Source: Edaphochlamys debaryana (taxonomy: Eukaryota; Chlorophyta; Chlorophyceae; Chlamydomonadales). Taken from it: a DNA stretch of 64,000 nucleotides. The position numbers and the translations under genes are program-made. The notes under the pieces were generated by a model that did no database searches, was not told the origin of the DNA, and was given only the letters and a program-made list of their open reading frames with translations. Numbering within the stretch: the first letter of the stretch is position 1; each line of letters opens with the position of its first letter. Where the stretch lies: positions 126,501 through 190,500 of the forward strand of contig JAEHOE010000044.1 in assembly GCA_016858145.1 (NCBI GenBank), given 5' to 3'. Positions 47,101 to 58,699 of the stretch are shown here, piece after piece.

Positions 47101-50100
47101 GCTGGGACGCAAATCGTTTTGTACGGCAGGCCCTGTACGACGCTCTCATGATCGAGACCAGCGCTGACTCATGCTACGGCGGAGAGCGCACGACAGACAC
47201 GCTCGGTACGGCAGGCCGCACGACGGACGCGTACGGCACCGGCCACGTGCCGCCCTCCGAGCCGGCCGGCACCCCCACGTGGGCGCGTACTGGAGCGAGC
47301 GGCGCCGGCGCGGGGGTGGAGGGGGTGGAGGGGGTGGAGGGTACAAAACGCGGCGGAGGCAGGGGCCAGGAAAGCCTCAGCCGCAGGGCACTGGCGCAGG
47401 TGCGGTGCTGGGCGGCGGGGCAAGGGCGAGGCGTATAATTGCTTCCACTCTCATTGGGCCTACCTTGAAAGGCTTCGTTTGGCAATGCACCAGTTCCTCC
47501 AGCCCGGCGGTTGCATCTCATCACTACTCCATGCTTCCCGGTGGCGTAGGTGGCTGCCGCTCCCAACCCAACCGCCGTGAGGCGCGGTGCTCCGGCACCT
47601 CACCGGTCGACCCTCTCGGCCGGTCTCACCTCGACCTTCCAGAGCGACGAAGGGTGAGCACGCCCGAAGAAGCCTAGCTGTTGTTGGCGTGTGGATGGAT
47701 GCATCCATGGTCCATCCTACGCATCCCTCCGTAGCCCATGCCCCCCCTCCCCACCTCCCACACACCCCTCCCCACACCCCCTGCCCTTCCCCTCCCCCCA
47801 GCTTCGGCGACCCCGACGGCTCCAGCGGCGCCCGGCCCTGGAGCGTGGCCCAGGTGCTGTCGTACCTCAAGGCGCAGCCGGGCATGTACATGACCCACAT
47901 CATCATGGTGGGGGGGAGGGGGGGAGGCAGGCTGAGAGGGGTGCGGAGGAGCAATCCTGAACCATCCGCATGAGGGGGCTTGCCGGCGGGGCTGCTTGCA
48001 TAAGGGGGCTAGCAGAAGGGGGCTTGCAGTCATAAAAAGGATGCGGTGCTGACAGAAGGAGACTTGCAGGACCGGGCTTGCGGAAAGGGTGCTTGCAGGG
48101 AGGGCCTCGCAGAAAGGGGGCAAGCAGAAGGGGGCTAGCAGAAGGGGGCTTGCACATGGGGGCTTGCAGAAGGGGGCTAGCATAAGGGGGCTAGAAGTTA
48201 GAAGGGGGCTTGCACATGGGGGCTCGCGCAAGGGGGCTAGCAGGGAGGGGGCTTGCAAAAGGGGCTAGTAGAAGGGTGCTTGCAGAAAGGGGGCTAGTGG
48301 GAGGGGGCTTGCAGGAGGGGGCTAGCAGAAAGGGGCTTGCAGAAAGGGGCTAGCAGAAAGGGGCTAGCAGGGTGGGTGCTTGCAGAAGGGGGCTTGCAGA
48401 AGGGGGCTAGCACAAAGGGCCTTGCAGAGGGGGCTTGCAGTGGGGGCTTGCAGATGGAGGCTTTCAGATTGGGGGCTGCCGGAGGGTGAAGGGAAGAGAG
48501 AAGGGTTTGCAAGAGACAATAAGGCGCATGCTGTCTTCTCCCCCCCTCCCCCCCCCCCCAGGAGTACTGCGACCGCGGCTCCCTCCTGTCCGCCATCAAG
48601 CGGGGAATATTCCGAATGGACGCCTACGCAGAGGACCTCACCTCCACCAGCCCCACCGCAGCGGGCACCAGCACCGCGGCGAGCAGCGAGGCCGGGAGAG
48701 CGCGGCTGACGCGGCGGGTGGTGCTGCGGGCGCTGCTGCGGACCGCACGAGACGTGGCACAGGTGGGAGGTCTGCCGCTTGCGCTGACCGCACACACCGC
48801 TTCCACGCCGCCGCCCTTGACCAGGCCAGCCCAAGCCAGCAGCCGGCTTGATCCCCGCTTGACTCTTCCGCCGCCCTTCCCCCCCAGGGCATGTGCCACC
48901 TTCACGCCAACGGCATCATCCACGGCGACCTCAAGCCGGGCAACGTGCTGCTGAGGGGCTGCAGGTCCGACCGGCGGGGCTTCACGGCGCTCGTGTCGGA
49001 CTTCGGGCTCAGCAAGGTGAGGGGGGGGCGGGGGGGCTGGCGGGGGGGCCGGCGGGGGAGCGCTGGGTATCTGCGGGCACGCCAACACGTCTCACATCAA
49101 GTAAATAGAGCTGCTGCATCTTCAGCCTTACTTGTACGCTCGTGCACGCTTCGCATACGGTAGTCACAAGGACAGCCCGCAACAGCCCTAGCCTGAAGCT
49201 GCGACCGGTCTGAGCGCTTTAGGGTCCTTGCTCGCCTCCGTTCACAGTACAAAGCTGCAAGCTCTCGCCTGCGCTTCCCCCTCTCAGAACCCAGTCGCGT
49301 CGTGCAACTCTCTCCCCTAGCACACACCAACCTCCATGCACCCCCCACCCCCCCAGGTGACCCGCGGCGACAAGCCGGTGGAGCTCAACCATTGGTCCAC
49401 CGTCACCGTCATGGCGCCAGAGGTCATTCAGGGCAAGTGGCTGAAAGCGTCAGGTGCGTACGGGGTGGGACTGGGGATGGGATGCCCCTGTGTCCTGGGA
49501 CACCTCGCCAGCCGCAGCAGGCGCGGCCCTGGCCTCCGCTCCAACGCAATCGGCCCTAGCTAGCATGACCTGAACGCGCTTGCCTTGTTCGCTCCAACGC
49601 TCATCCCCTTCTCCTCCTCCGCAGACGTCTACTCGTTCGGCATCCTGCTGTGGCAGCTGGTCACGGGGGAGGTCATGCCGTACGGAAAGTGCAGCGTGCA
49701 CCAGATCCTGTTTGGGGTCAGCCAAGGCACGGTGAGAGGCCACTGCTGGCATCGATGCGGTAGAGGACAACGCTCATCGAGCTCGCTTCCCGCTGCACCT
49801 TTCTTGGCCTTGCTCACCCCGCACGCCTCCGCCCTCCCTCCCTGCCTTTCTCCCTCCCTCCCCCAGCTCAAGCCCGAGTGGCCCCCGGGCGCCCACCCCG
49901 CCCTCGTCCGCCTGGGCCGGGCCTGCCTGGCCACCAGCCCCGAGGCCAGGCCCAGCTTCGAGGCGATCGTCAAGGTGGGGCGGGGGCCTCGGGATGGGGC
50001 GCAGCAAGCTAGGCCCTCGCCCCCAGACACTCCTGCCCAGGCCTCCGCCGCACTGCGCGCCGCTCTGCCCCCCCCTCTCCCTCCCCTCACCGTGAGCTCA

Positions 50101-50208
50101 ACTCGATGTGCCCCTCCCCTCCCTCCCCCCCAGGTGCTGACAAAGATCGAGCAGCACGTCCGCAACGAGCTGAGGCACCAGCACCGCAGCCGACAGGAGG
50201 ACCCGTGA
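44198..50208 (+). CDS. TKL-type protein kinase A, non-RD, with long disordered N-terminus
   Basis: Thirteen exons give 1214 aa: 44198-44559, 44650-46291, 46406-46645, 46787-46990, 47130-47399, 47550-47653, 47802-47907, 48562-48762, 48888-49016, 49357-49453, 49625-49731, 49867-49974, 50134-50208. Intron 1 (90 nt) is in frame and could be retained, but kinase B has it at the same site and phase. Residues 1-665 are Ala/Pro/Ser-rich and disordered, starting MLLRRFLCC. The kinase domain starts near 700: Gly loop IGQGGGGAVF, Lys in VAVKFM, hinge MEYCDRGSL, catalytic loop HGDLKPGN (D1057, N1062), DFG (1081-1083), MAPEV and DVYSFGILLWQL. HRD has become HGD, so this is a non-RD kinase with the other catalytic residues intact. 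About 190 residues are inserted between beta4 and beta5. The intron before exon 8 carries the minisatellite. Substrate unknown. Confidence 0.9.
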
Positions 50209-50267
50209 GGGCCGGCGGGTGGCCCCTGATTGCAGCGCCGCTCGTGCGCCCCCGCCTGGCGCCCCGC
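46143..50267 (+). repeat. Inverted repeat, left arm (kinase A 3' half)
   Basis: Near-identical, in inverse orientation, to 54211-58699. Exons, most introns and about 60 bp past the stop codon match; identity ends abruptly at GCGCCCCGC around 50267. An internal stretch, about 46850-47640, is clearly diverged between the arms. Boundaries were set by eye and may be off by tens of bases. Confidence 0.85.
47908..48561 (+). repeat. Intronic minisatellite, about 15-bp unit (kinase A)
   Basis: The kinase A intron between exons 7 and 8 contains, at about 47965-48480, degenerate tandem copies of GGGGGCTAGCAGAAG and GGGGGCTTGCAGAAG. A non-repeat island with TCATAAAAAGGATGCGGTGC occurs once, near 48033. 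The unit length of five codons leaves long open frames across the array, but these lie in an intron. Confidence 0.85.
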
Positions 50268-53200
50268 GGCAAGGACGTGGTGCTTGCCAGCTGCTGCCGG
50301 TCAGTGCACCGTGGGACAGCCCAGGCAACCAGCTGGGAGAGGGAAGGGGTGAGGCGAGGATGGACGACAGGCCGGGGTTGCGAAGGGCGGCACCGGCACC
50401 GGCCTGCAGCGACCGACCTGAGGGCGAGGAGCGGACGGGTCGTGACGCCCATCCGCTCGCTCTTGTGCTCCTGCAAGCTCTCCATGCCTTGAGGCACGGC
50501 CGCTGAGGCGCTGTGGCCGAGCGGGCATGCGGCCAGGGGGGATTGGTGGGGGGAAGGGTGGCGGCGTGTTGGAGGGTTCACCTTGTACCCATGAACTCAT
50601 CGACGCTGTATTGACATTCCTTGTGCTCGTAGTTCCAACCTTAGATGAAGCCATTAGCCTTCAATGTTCTAGCTGTGTATAGTATCTATGTGCTCGCCTA
50701 AGCTGCATGCCAGTTGACTGACCATGGCTGTGGGAGGTCCTTCCCGGACCCGGATGCCGTGTCAGGAGCAGGCAGTACGACAACGGTGTGGCCCCCGCGG
50801 CCGAACTTCGCTTTCTAGTGCACGGATGACTAGCGAATGGCACATGTAGTGGTGCTGAGTCTTCTAACGTGTGCTGGTCTCTCCATCCTTGAGGGCCAGC
50901 CTTACCAAATCTCCACGCAAGGGAACACACTACATGCGTTCGTTTCTAACTCTGAAGCTATGAGAGTGATGAGGGCGGTGCTCTGGCGGCGGCTAGCTTA
51001 TTGCAGGCAGAGTAGAAACTTAACCTTGTCTGCTGGCGGCCTAGGCTGCGGATGACCGCACCGTGGCTAGCTGGAAACTATTGCTTTGACTTTACAATGA
51101 ATGTGTCCTAGTGCGCAGTATGCGCTCGTAAGCGTGTGCCGTACCCCATGCATGCATCCCATGTGGGCGATGGCTCCTGCTAGCCGGAGGGCCGGAGGGC
51201 CCGGTGCCGGCGCCCATTAGGCAGGGTGGCACGCGGCGGCATGGGCTGGGTAGCTGGGGGGGCGGGGGGGCGGGGGCGCCCTAAGAGGTTGTGCGCTAAT
51301 AAATAGCGTACGTTGTTTCGAGGACAAGGACGGGACGGCGGGCGGGGTGCCGTGATCAATGTATTGGCACCCCTCGAGTCGCTTGGGGGCTTGCCCTGGA
51401 GCCGTTGCGCATGAACGTTGCTAGACGTGCATGCATTGCGGGTGTTTATTTAGGAGTACCCGGGGTTTAGGTTTTACACACGTGTGTGTGTGCTGTTTGT
51501 TCATGTGCTCACACATGTGTGTTGCCAACCCGGGAGGTGTGGGCAACCTTGCGGTGCGGTGTCCAGTCCATACAACTGCCTCTTGCGTTGGCTTACCAAC
51601 CAAGCAATATATTGCCCTGGACCGTTCGTGTGAGCGGGTGTTGCATTGACCATGAACCAACGGCCTCGCTTTCTTTTGACGTAATCGTTCTCCCGGGAGG
51701 CGTGAGGCGCGCTGCCGGGCACCGCCGTCGGGGCCTTGCGGGTCCGCGTTGGGCCGGGTGGATGGGGGACTCATCAGGAGCTGGCTTGAGGAACTGGATG
51801 GTGCAAGCAAGTAGCGCCGTATTACGTAGCCGTACCATAAGCGTCGAGACGCTGAGCGACCGTGAGGTTGGAGGGGCTTTGCTGAGGTGGGTGTACGAGT
51901 GTGCGAGCAGCGGTCATGGAGCGAGAGATAAGAGCGGGGCGCTGCTGAGTGGTGACTGCTGCTGCGGCTGTAGAATGGCGGGCTGGTTAGCGGCAGCAGC
52001 CGGCGCCCCCCCCCCCCCCCTTCCTGTAAGCGGCATGCGTCCATCCGCCCCGCCCTCGGTTCTGTCCGTCCTCGTCCTGCGTCTCGCCCCTGCCCGGCTA
52101 CCCCCCACCAACCCAAGCGTCCAGGCCACCGCCCGCTCCCCTTGCCCGCACCAATCCCGATCCATCGCGTTCAGCACTGGGCCCTGCGCAAGAGAGTGTG
52201 ACACCCAGGGCTTACACCTACCCAACTCGCATGGCTGGGTGCGTCGACAGGGCCCAGGGGGTGTCGGTCAGTGCTTGACGAGGTAGGCAGGCAGCGGGGG
52301 CCAGGCCCGGGGAGGCGAGCGAAAGGTTCCCGCAGAGCTTACATGACAACATGAGGCCTTGGGCGGGGGACACTCCGCCACCTCTCCTCCCGTGCCCTGC
52401 CGCTACGCCGGGCGGCAGGAGCACACCTGCCGGGATCACACCACAGCGCAGCAGTCGAGTCCTCGTCCGAACTGATCCACCGCCACCACCCGCCAGCCGC
52501 CCACGAGCTGAGACTCATCAGACCCGGAACAGAGTCCGTCCGTGTCAGCGGTGTGTGCTGCGTGTCGGGTCACCCCGAGCACGACTTAGCCGCCCCCATC
52601 CGCCAGCAACTACAGCAACCCCCTTACCAACCCACAACACCGCCCCCCCAAAAGAAGTGAAGCCGGACGGCGGACGGCTCCCAACTGGCCTTTGAGCGGA
52701 CCCACCGACAGCCGTGGGGCGGAAGGCCCATAGGGAAGCAAGCGTGGCGGTGGCAAGCGTGCAAGGAGCACAAGCGCCTCACCCCCGCTCTCAGCAAACG
52801 ACAGCACATAAATCATGACTAGGCTAAACTAGCTTCGCTTTCTGACAGTATAGAACGCAATCCGTTGAGCGCATTTCGGCACAGGCCTCAAGAGTTACGC
52901 ATCAGTGACCAACGCTCCGCACACAAGTGCGGCCCCCGTTGCAACATGAAGAGCTCAACAGGCGGCGGCGCCTAGTTATGCTGGCAAGCAGCAGCCGGGC
53001 CCCACACCTCAAAGGACTCCTGCCGCAACAGCAGCTCGCAGCAGAACCGGGGAGTGACTGCGGACAGCCACGAATGCAGGGCAGGTCTGCACCTTCCCCC
53101 AAGTCCGTATTGGGTTCAATTTGTTTTCAGCGGCGCCTGCTCCCGCCGCTGCCCTCACGCGCCCCTCGCCCTTGCCGAACGGCACAGTCCCCGGCGCAAC

Positions 53201-54210
53201 ACACCAACCACTGAGGTCCATCTTCAAACACCGCATTCTTTCCAATACGCCATCGCAACTTCGAAGTTTTTGGTTACGGGCCACACACGCACGAAAGAGC
53301 AAAAGGGCCTCAATGCACACACGAAATGTCATGAGTGCCACTGGCGCTCGCTAGCACGAAACCATCACCGTGCTTGAAGCACGCAAAAGCCATACAAATA
53401 AAACCACCTGGCTCAGAACCACGACCCAGAGTACCGCCGCAATACAAAGCGGGTGATCTGCTCCACATGAGCCTTGCGCCAGTCTCGCAAAGCGCCGCCT
53501 TGGGCTTTCCCGACGGTGGGGGCCGCTACCCCCCCTCGCTCTTGACCTGCACATCGAAGCCCCATGGTCCAGTCAAGAAGCCGGCTCTACCTTCCCACCC
53601 GCCGCGCACGTACACGGAGGGCGGCACGGTCCAAGCCCCCCCCCCTGTCTCGAGGCCAGGCTCACTGTCCCCCCCCACCGCCGCCGTGCGTGCGCGCTTA
53701 TTGTAATGCAGCAACCCCTCTTCCCAGCTGCCTCCATCCTCCCTGTTCATCACATCCACAGTGGTCGCTGTCCCTGCTCGCAACCTGCAACCGAAGCAGG
53801 GCCGCCGCGGCCTCCTCCAAGCAACGGCCATCCCGCGCATGGAGGCCCCACGTGCAAGCACGGCCCAACGCATCCCCCCGCCCCGCCTGGCTGCCGTCTC
53901 CGTCCGGCGCCACACCAGGCGGGGCCCGTTATTGTCCTGCCAGTGTCCATCCAGCCACGTATTACTTCTTCACCTCAGTTGGGTCTTTACTCTCACTGCT
54001 CAGTGTGCTTCTGCGCTGCCTGTTCTATTCTCTCTCCGCTGGGGTTGCCGGCTGGGGCGCCGCCCCAACTGCTGCAGAGCCCGCCGCCTCCAGCTCGCAC
54101 TCGCGGCTGGTGGCCTGCTGGGACTGCGACTGGGAGCGCCCCTGCCTGATTGGGTGCCTTGGGTTGTGTTCACGGGTCCTCCTGACGGCTGCTCCTCCCG
54201 AGGGAGCGGT
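50268..54210. other. Spacer between inverted kinase arms
   Basis: About 3.9 kb separating the two convergent kinase copies. GC is lower than in the genes, and no exon with family similarity is visible on either strand. Direct GTGTGTG tracts occur near 51480-51520 and a C run near 52007. No transposase, long terminal repeat or RNA gene recognised. Confidence 0.55.
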
Positions 54211-57200
54211 GCGGGGCGCCAGGCGGGGGCGCACGAGCGGCGCTGCAATCAGGGGCCACCCGCCGGCCCTCACGGGTCCTCCTGTCGGCTGCGGTGCTGG
54301 TGCCTCAGCTCGTTGCGGACGTGCTGCTCGATCTTTGTCAGCACCTGGGGGGGAGGGAGGGGAGGGGCACATCGAGTTGAGCTCACGGTGAGGGGAGGGA
54401 GAGGGGGGGGGCAGAGCGGCGCGCAGTGCGGCGGAGGCCTGGGCAGGAGTGTCTGGGGGCGAGAGCCTAGCTTGCTGCGCCCCATCCCGAGCCCCCGCCC
54501 CACCTTGACGATCGCCTCAAAGCTGGGCCTGGCCTCGGGGCTGGTGGCCAGGCAGGCCCGGCCCAGGCGGACGAGGGCGGGGTGGGCGCCCGGGGGCCAC
54601 TCGGGCTTGAGCTGGGGGAGGGAGGGAGAAAGGCAGGGAGGGAGGGCGGAGGCGTGCGGGGTGAGCAAGGCCAAGAAAGGTGCAGCGGGAAGCGAGCTCG
54701 ATGAGCGTTGTCCTCTACCGCATCGTTGCCAGCAGGGGCCTCTCACCGTGCCTTGACTAACCCCAAACAGGATCTGGTGCACGCTGCACTTTCCGTACGG
54801 CATGACCTCCCCCGTGACCAGCTGCCACAGCAGGATGCCGAACGAGTAGACGTCTGCGGAGGAGGAGAAGGGGATGAGCGTTGGAGCGAACAAGGCAAGC
54901 GCGTTCAGGTCATGCTAGCTAGGGCCGATTGCGTTGGAGCGGAGGCCAGGGCCGCGCCTGCTGCGGCTGGCGAGGTGTCCCAGGACACAGGGGCATCCCA
55001 TCCCCAGTCCCACCCCGTACGCACCTGACGCTTTCAGCCACTTGCCCTGAATGACCTCTGGCGCCATGACGGTGACGGTGGACCAATGGTTGAGCTCCAC
55101 CGGCTTGTCGCCGCGGGTCACCTGGGGGGGTGGGGGGTGCATGGAGGTTGGTGTGTGCTAGGGGAGAGAGTTGCACGACGCGACTGGGTTCTGAGAGGGG
55201 GAAGCGCAGGCGAGAGCTTGCAGCTTTGTACTGTGAACGGAGGCGAGCAAGGACCCTAAGCGCTCAGACCGGTCGCAGCTTCAGGCTAGGGCTGTTGCGG
55301 GCTGTCCTTGTGACTACCGTATGCGAAGCGTGCACGAGCGTACAAGTAAGGCTGAAGATGCAGCAGCTCTATTTACTTGATGTGAGACGTGTTGGCGTGC
55401 CCGCAGATACCCAGCGCTCCCCCGCCGGCCCCCCCGCCCGCCCCCCCGCCCCCCCCTCACCTTGCTCAGCCCGAAGTCCGACACGAGCGCCGTGAAGCCC
55501 CGCCGGTCGGACCTGCAGCCCCTCAGCAGCACGTTGCCCGGCTTGAGGTCGCCGTGGATGATGCCGTTGGCGTGGAGGTGGCACATGCCCTGGGGGGAGG
55601 GGCGGCGGAAGAGTCAAGCGAGGGCCAAGCCGGCTGCTGGCTTGGGCTGGCCGGGCCGGGGGCGGCCGCGCGGAAGCGGTGTGTGCGGTCAGCGCAAGCG
55701 GCAGACCCCCCACCTGTGCCACGTCTCGTGCGGTCCGCAGCAGCGCCCGCAGCACCACCCGCCGCGTCAGCCGCGCTCCCCCGGCCTCGCTGCTCGCCGC
55801 GGTGCTGGTGCCCGCTGCGGTGGGGCTGGTGGAGGTGAGGTCCTCGGCGTAGGCGTCCATTCGGAATATTCCCCGCTTGATGGCGGACAGAAGGGAGCCG
55901 CGGTCGCAGTACTCCTGGGGGGGTGCGGAGGGGGGGAGAAGACAGCATGAGCCACGTCTCTTGCAAGCCCGTCTCTCTCCCCTTCACCCGCTGGCAGGCC
56001 CCCTCCTGCAAACCCCCTTCTGCAAGCCCTCTCACTGCAAGCCCCCGCCTGCAAGTCTCCTTCTGAAAGCCCCCTTTCTGCTAGCCCCCTCCCGCAAGCC
56101 CCCTCCTGCAAGCCCCCTCCCGCAAGGCCCCTCCCTGCTAGCCCCTTTCTGCTAGCCCCCTGCTGCAAGCCCCCTCCCACTAGCCCCCTTCTGCAAGCCC
56201 CCTTTCTGCTAGCCCCCTTCTGCAAGCACCCTTTCCGCAAGCCCGGTCCTGCAAGTCTCCTTTTGTCAGCACCGCATCCTTAGTATGACTGCTAGCCCCC
56301 TTTCTGCTAGCCCCCTTTCTGCTAGCCCCCTCCCGCAAGCCCCCTCCTGCGAGCCCCCTCCCGCAAGGGCCCTCCCTGCTAGCCCCTTTCTGCTAGCCCC
56401 CTCCTGCAAGCCCCCTCCCACTAGCCCCCTTCTGCAAGCCCCCTTTCTGCTAGCCCCCTTCTGCTAGCAACTTCTGCAAGCCCCCTTCTATCTGCTAGCC
56501 CCCTTTCTGGTAGCCCCCTTCTGCAAGCACCCTTCTGCATCCGGTCCTGCAAGTCTCCTTCTGTCAGCACCGCATCCTTAGTATGACTGCTAGCCCCCTT
56601 TCTGCTAGCCCCCTCATGCAAGCAACCCCGCCGGCAGGCCCCCTCTCAGGATGGTTCAGGATCGCTCCTCCGCTCCGCAGCTCCTCCGCACCCCTCTCAG
56701 CCCGCCTCCCCCCCTGCACCCCCTCCCCCCTCTGCACCCGCTCCCCCCCTGCACCCCCTCCCCCCTCTGCACCCCCTCCCCCCCTGCACCGCCTCCCCCC
56801 CTGCACCGCCTCCCCCCCTGCACCCCCTCCCCTCCCCCCCCCCACACCATGATGATGTGGGTCATGAACATGCCCGGCTGCGCCTTGAGGTACGACAGCA
56901 CCTGCGCCACGCTCCAGGGCCGGGCGCCGCTGGAGCCGTCGGGGTCACCGAAGCTGGGGGGAGGGGAAGGGGGTGTGGGGAGGCGGGAGGGGGGGAATGG
57001 TGAGAGGGGGCGTGGGCTGGTGCAAGAACACGCACGCAGAGACTACTGGGGTGCAGATTACGTAAAGGGTTCAAAGCATGCGGTCAAGGTGAATCGTCAT
57101 GTTTCCTTCTATCTGTAATGCTGCTTGCCCCATGCAGACCCCTGCGACCTGTGCCATGGCGTGGCTAGATTTGCTGAACTCCTCTCTCACCCCTCGTCGC

Positions 57201-58699
57201 TCTGGAAGGTCGAGGTGAGACCGTCCGAGACGGGTCGCAAGTCGCCCTGGCCCCGTTGCCCCCCGGCGCCGCTGCGGGTGACGCCAGCTGCAGGGCCGCC
57301 CGCACCCACAAGAGCCGCCTGCGGGCCGCAGGTGCGGGCAGGGGCAGGAGGGGGCAGCACACGTCTGGCTAGGGAGGGCGGCGATACCGCTTTTGATACG
57401 CCAGAGCACTTCAGGTGATGATAAGAGCACGGCAGGTTCTCTTTTGACGTGGTTGGCGCCACCTCGCCCCCACAAGCGCCGGCCCCGCACCTGCGCCAGA
57501 GCCCTGCGGCTGAGGCTTTCCTGGCCCCTGCCGCCGCCGCGGCTCATGCCCCCCCCGGGGCCGCTTGCTCCAGTACGCGCCCACGTGGGGGTGCCCACGG
57601 CCTCGGAGGGCGGCACGTGGCTGGTGCCGTACGCTTCCGTCGTACGGCCTGCCGTACCAAGCGTGTCTATGGTCCCGCACCCTCCGAAGCTGGAGTCCAC
57701 GGCGGTCTCCATCATGAGGGCGTTGTACAGGGCCTGCCGTACGACAAGGGTGTACGACACACACGTTTGGAGGGATGCTGAACGCCAGTCCAGAGAGGCC
57801 CTGGCGGTGCTGTCTGTCCGTGCTGGCTCCCCCCAATTACCGTTGCGGTGGCGTCTTGCGGGCCGCCCCCGAGCGCTCCGGTGGCGTTCTCCCCCGAGCG
57901 CGCCCCGCTGCCGCGCGCCAGACGCTCCGTCTCGTCCTCCTCGCCCTCCTCCCCGTCGCTGTCCTCGGGCAGGGGCCCCTCGGCAAAGGACGCTTCGGTG
58001 AGTCTCGAGAGCTGGAAGCCGTAGGTGGAGACCACATTGGGGTGGCCCACCTGCGGCCCGCACAGCAGATCACGCACGCACAGGGGGGGGAACGATGCTC
58101 GGAACGGGCTTGAGCCGGAAGGACATACAGGCCCACCCCCGCCCAGCCACGCAGCCCGATCCACACGCACATCTGCCCCCCCCTCCCCCTCACCGCGAAT
58201 GACACCACCGCCTCCAGTGCCGCCGCGTCCACGTGCGCCGGCGAGGGCGAGACCATGAACTTGACCGCCACCTGAGCGCTCTGCCACTGCGCCTGGAACA
58301 CCGCCCCGCCGCCGCCCTGCCCGATCCACCTCAGCCCCGCCAGCTCCCTCGCCAGCCGCCCCGGGCGCAGTGTGGCCAGGTGCTGCAGGGGCACGTGGCC
58401 GGAGGCGGAGCCGAAGTGCAGGAGCTGGAGCAGCTGGACCTGGGGGGGGGGAGCGGCGGAGGTGTCAGGACGGGTTAAGGCTGCCATGGAAACCTTGCCT
58501 GGTGGGCCCACTACACTGCTGGCAGGAGCTGCGCCCCACCCACCCACCTGTGACACGTCCCAGCCCGTGGGCGGCTCGGGGCGAGAAGCCTGCCTCAGAG
58601 CCGCACCTCCCTGGTACAGCGGCCCCTCGAAGCCTGGGCCCCCGCCCAGGCCCAGCGCGGCGTGCCCCTCGTGCACGGCCGACAGAGAGCGGCGCGTGT
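54211..58699 (-). repeat. Inverted repeat, right arm (kinase B 3' half)
   Basis: Reverse-complement partner of 46143-50267. It is longer mainly because its intronic minisatellite is larger. The inner end is at the GGGGCGCC junction around 54211; the outer end is near the sequence encoding SAVHEGHAALGLGG (about 58690). Diverged internally at about 57000-58000. Confidence 0.85.

Noticed and set aside
47965..48480. CRISPR-like array
   Set aside because: Units are contiguous and only about 15 bp, with no spacers of regular length, in a eukaryotic intron; this is a minisatellite.
50268..54210. Transposon between the kinase copies
   Set aside because: No transposase or reverse-transcriptase motifs, terminal repeats or target-site duplication are visible; the inverted arms are the kinase genes themselves.
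55767..56240. Pentapeptide-repeat-like protein encoded in the kinase B intron
   Set aside because: The open frame is produced by the 15-bp minisatellite and runs on into exon 8 sequence out of the kinase frame. It lies in an intron with good splice sites; kept only as a finding about the repeat.
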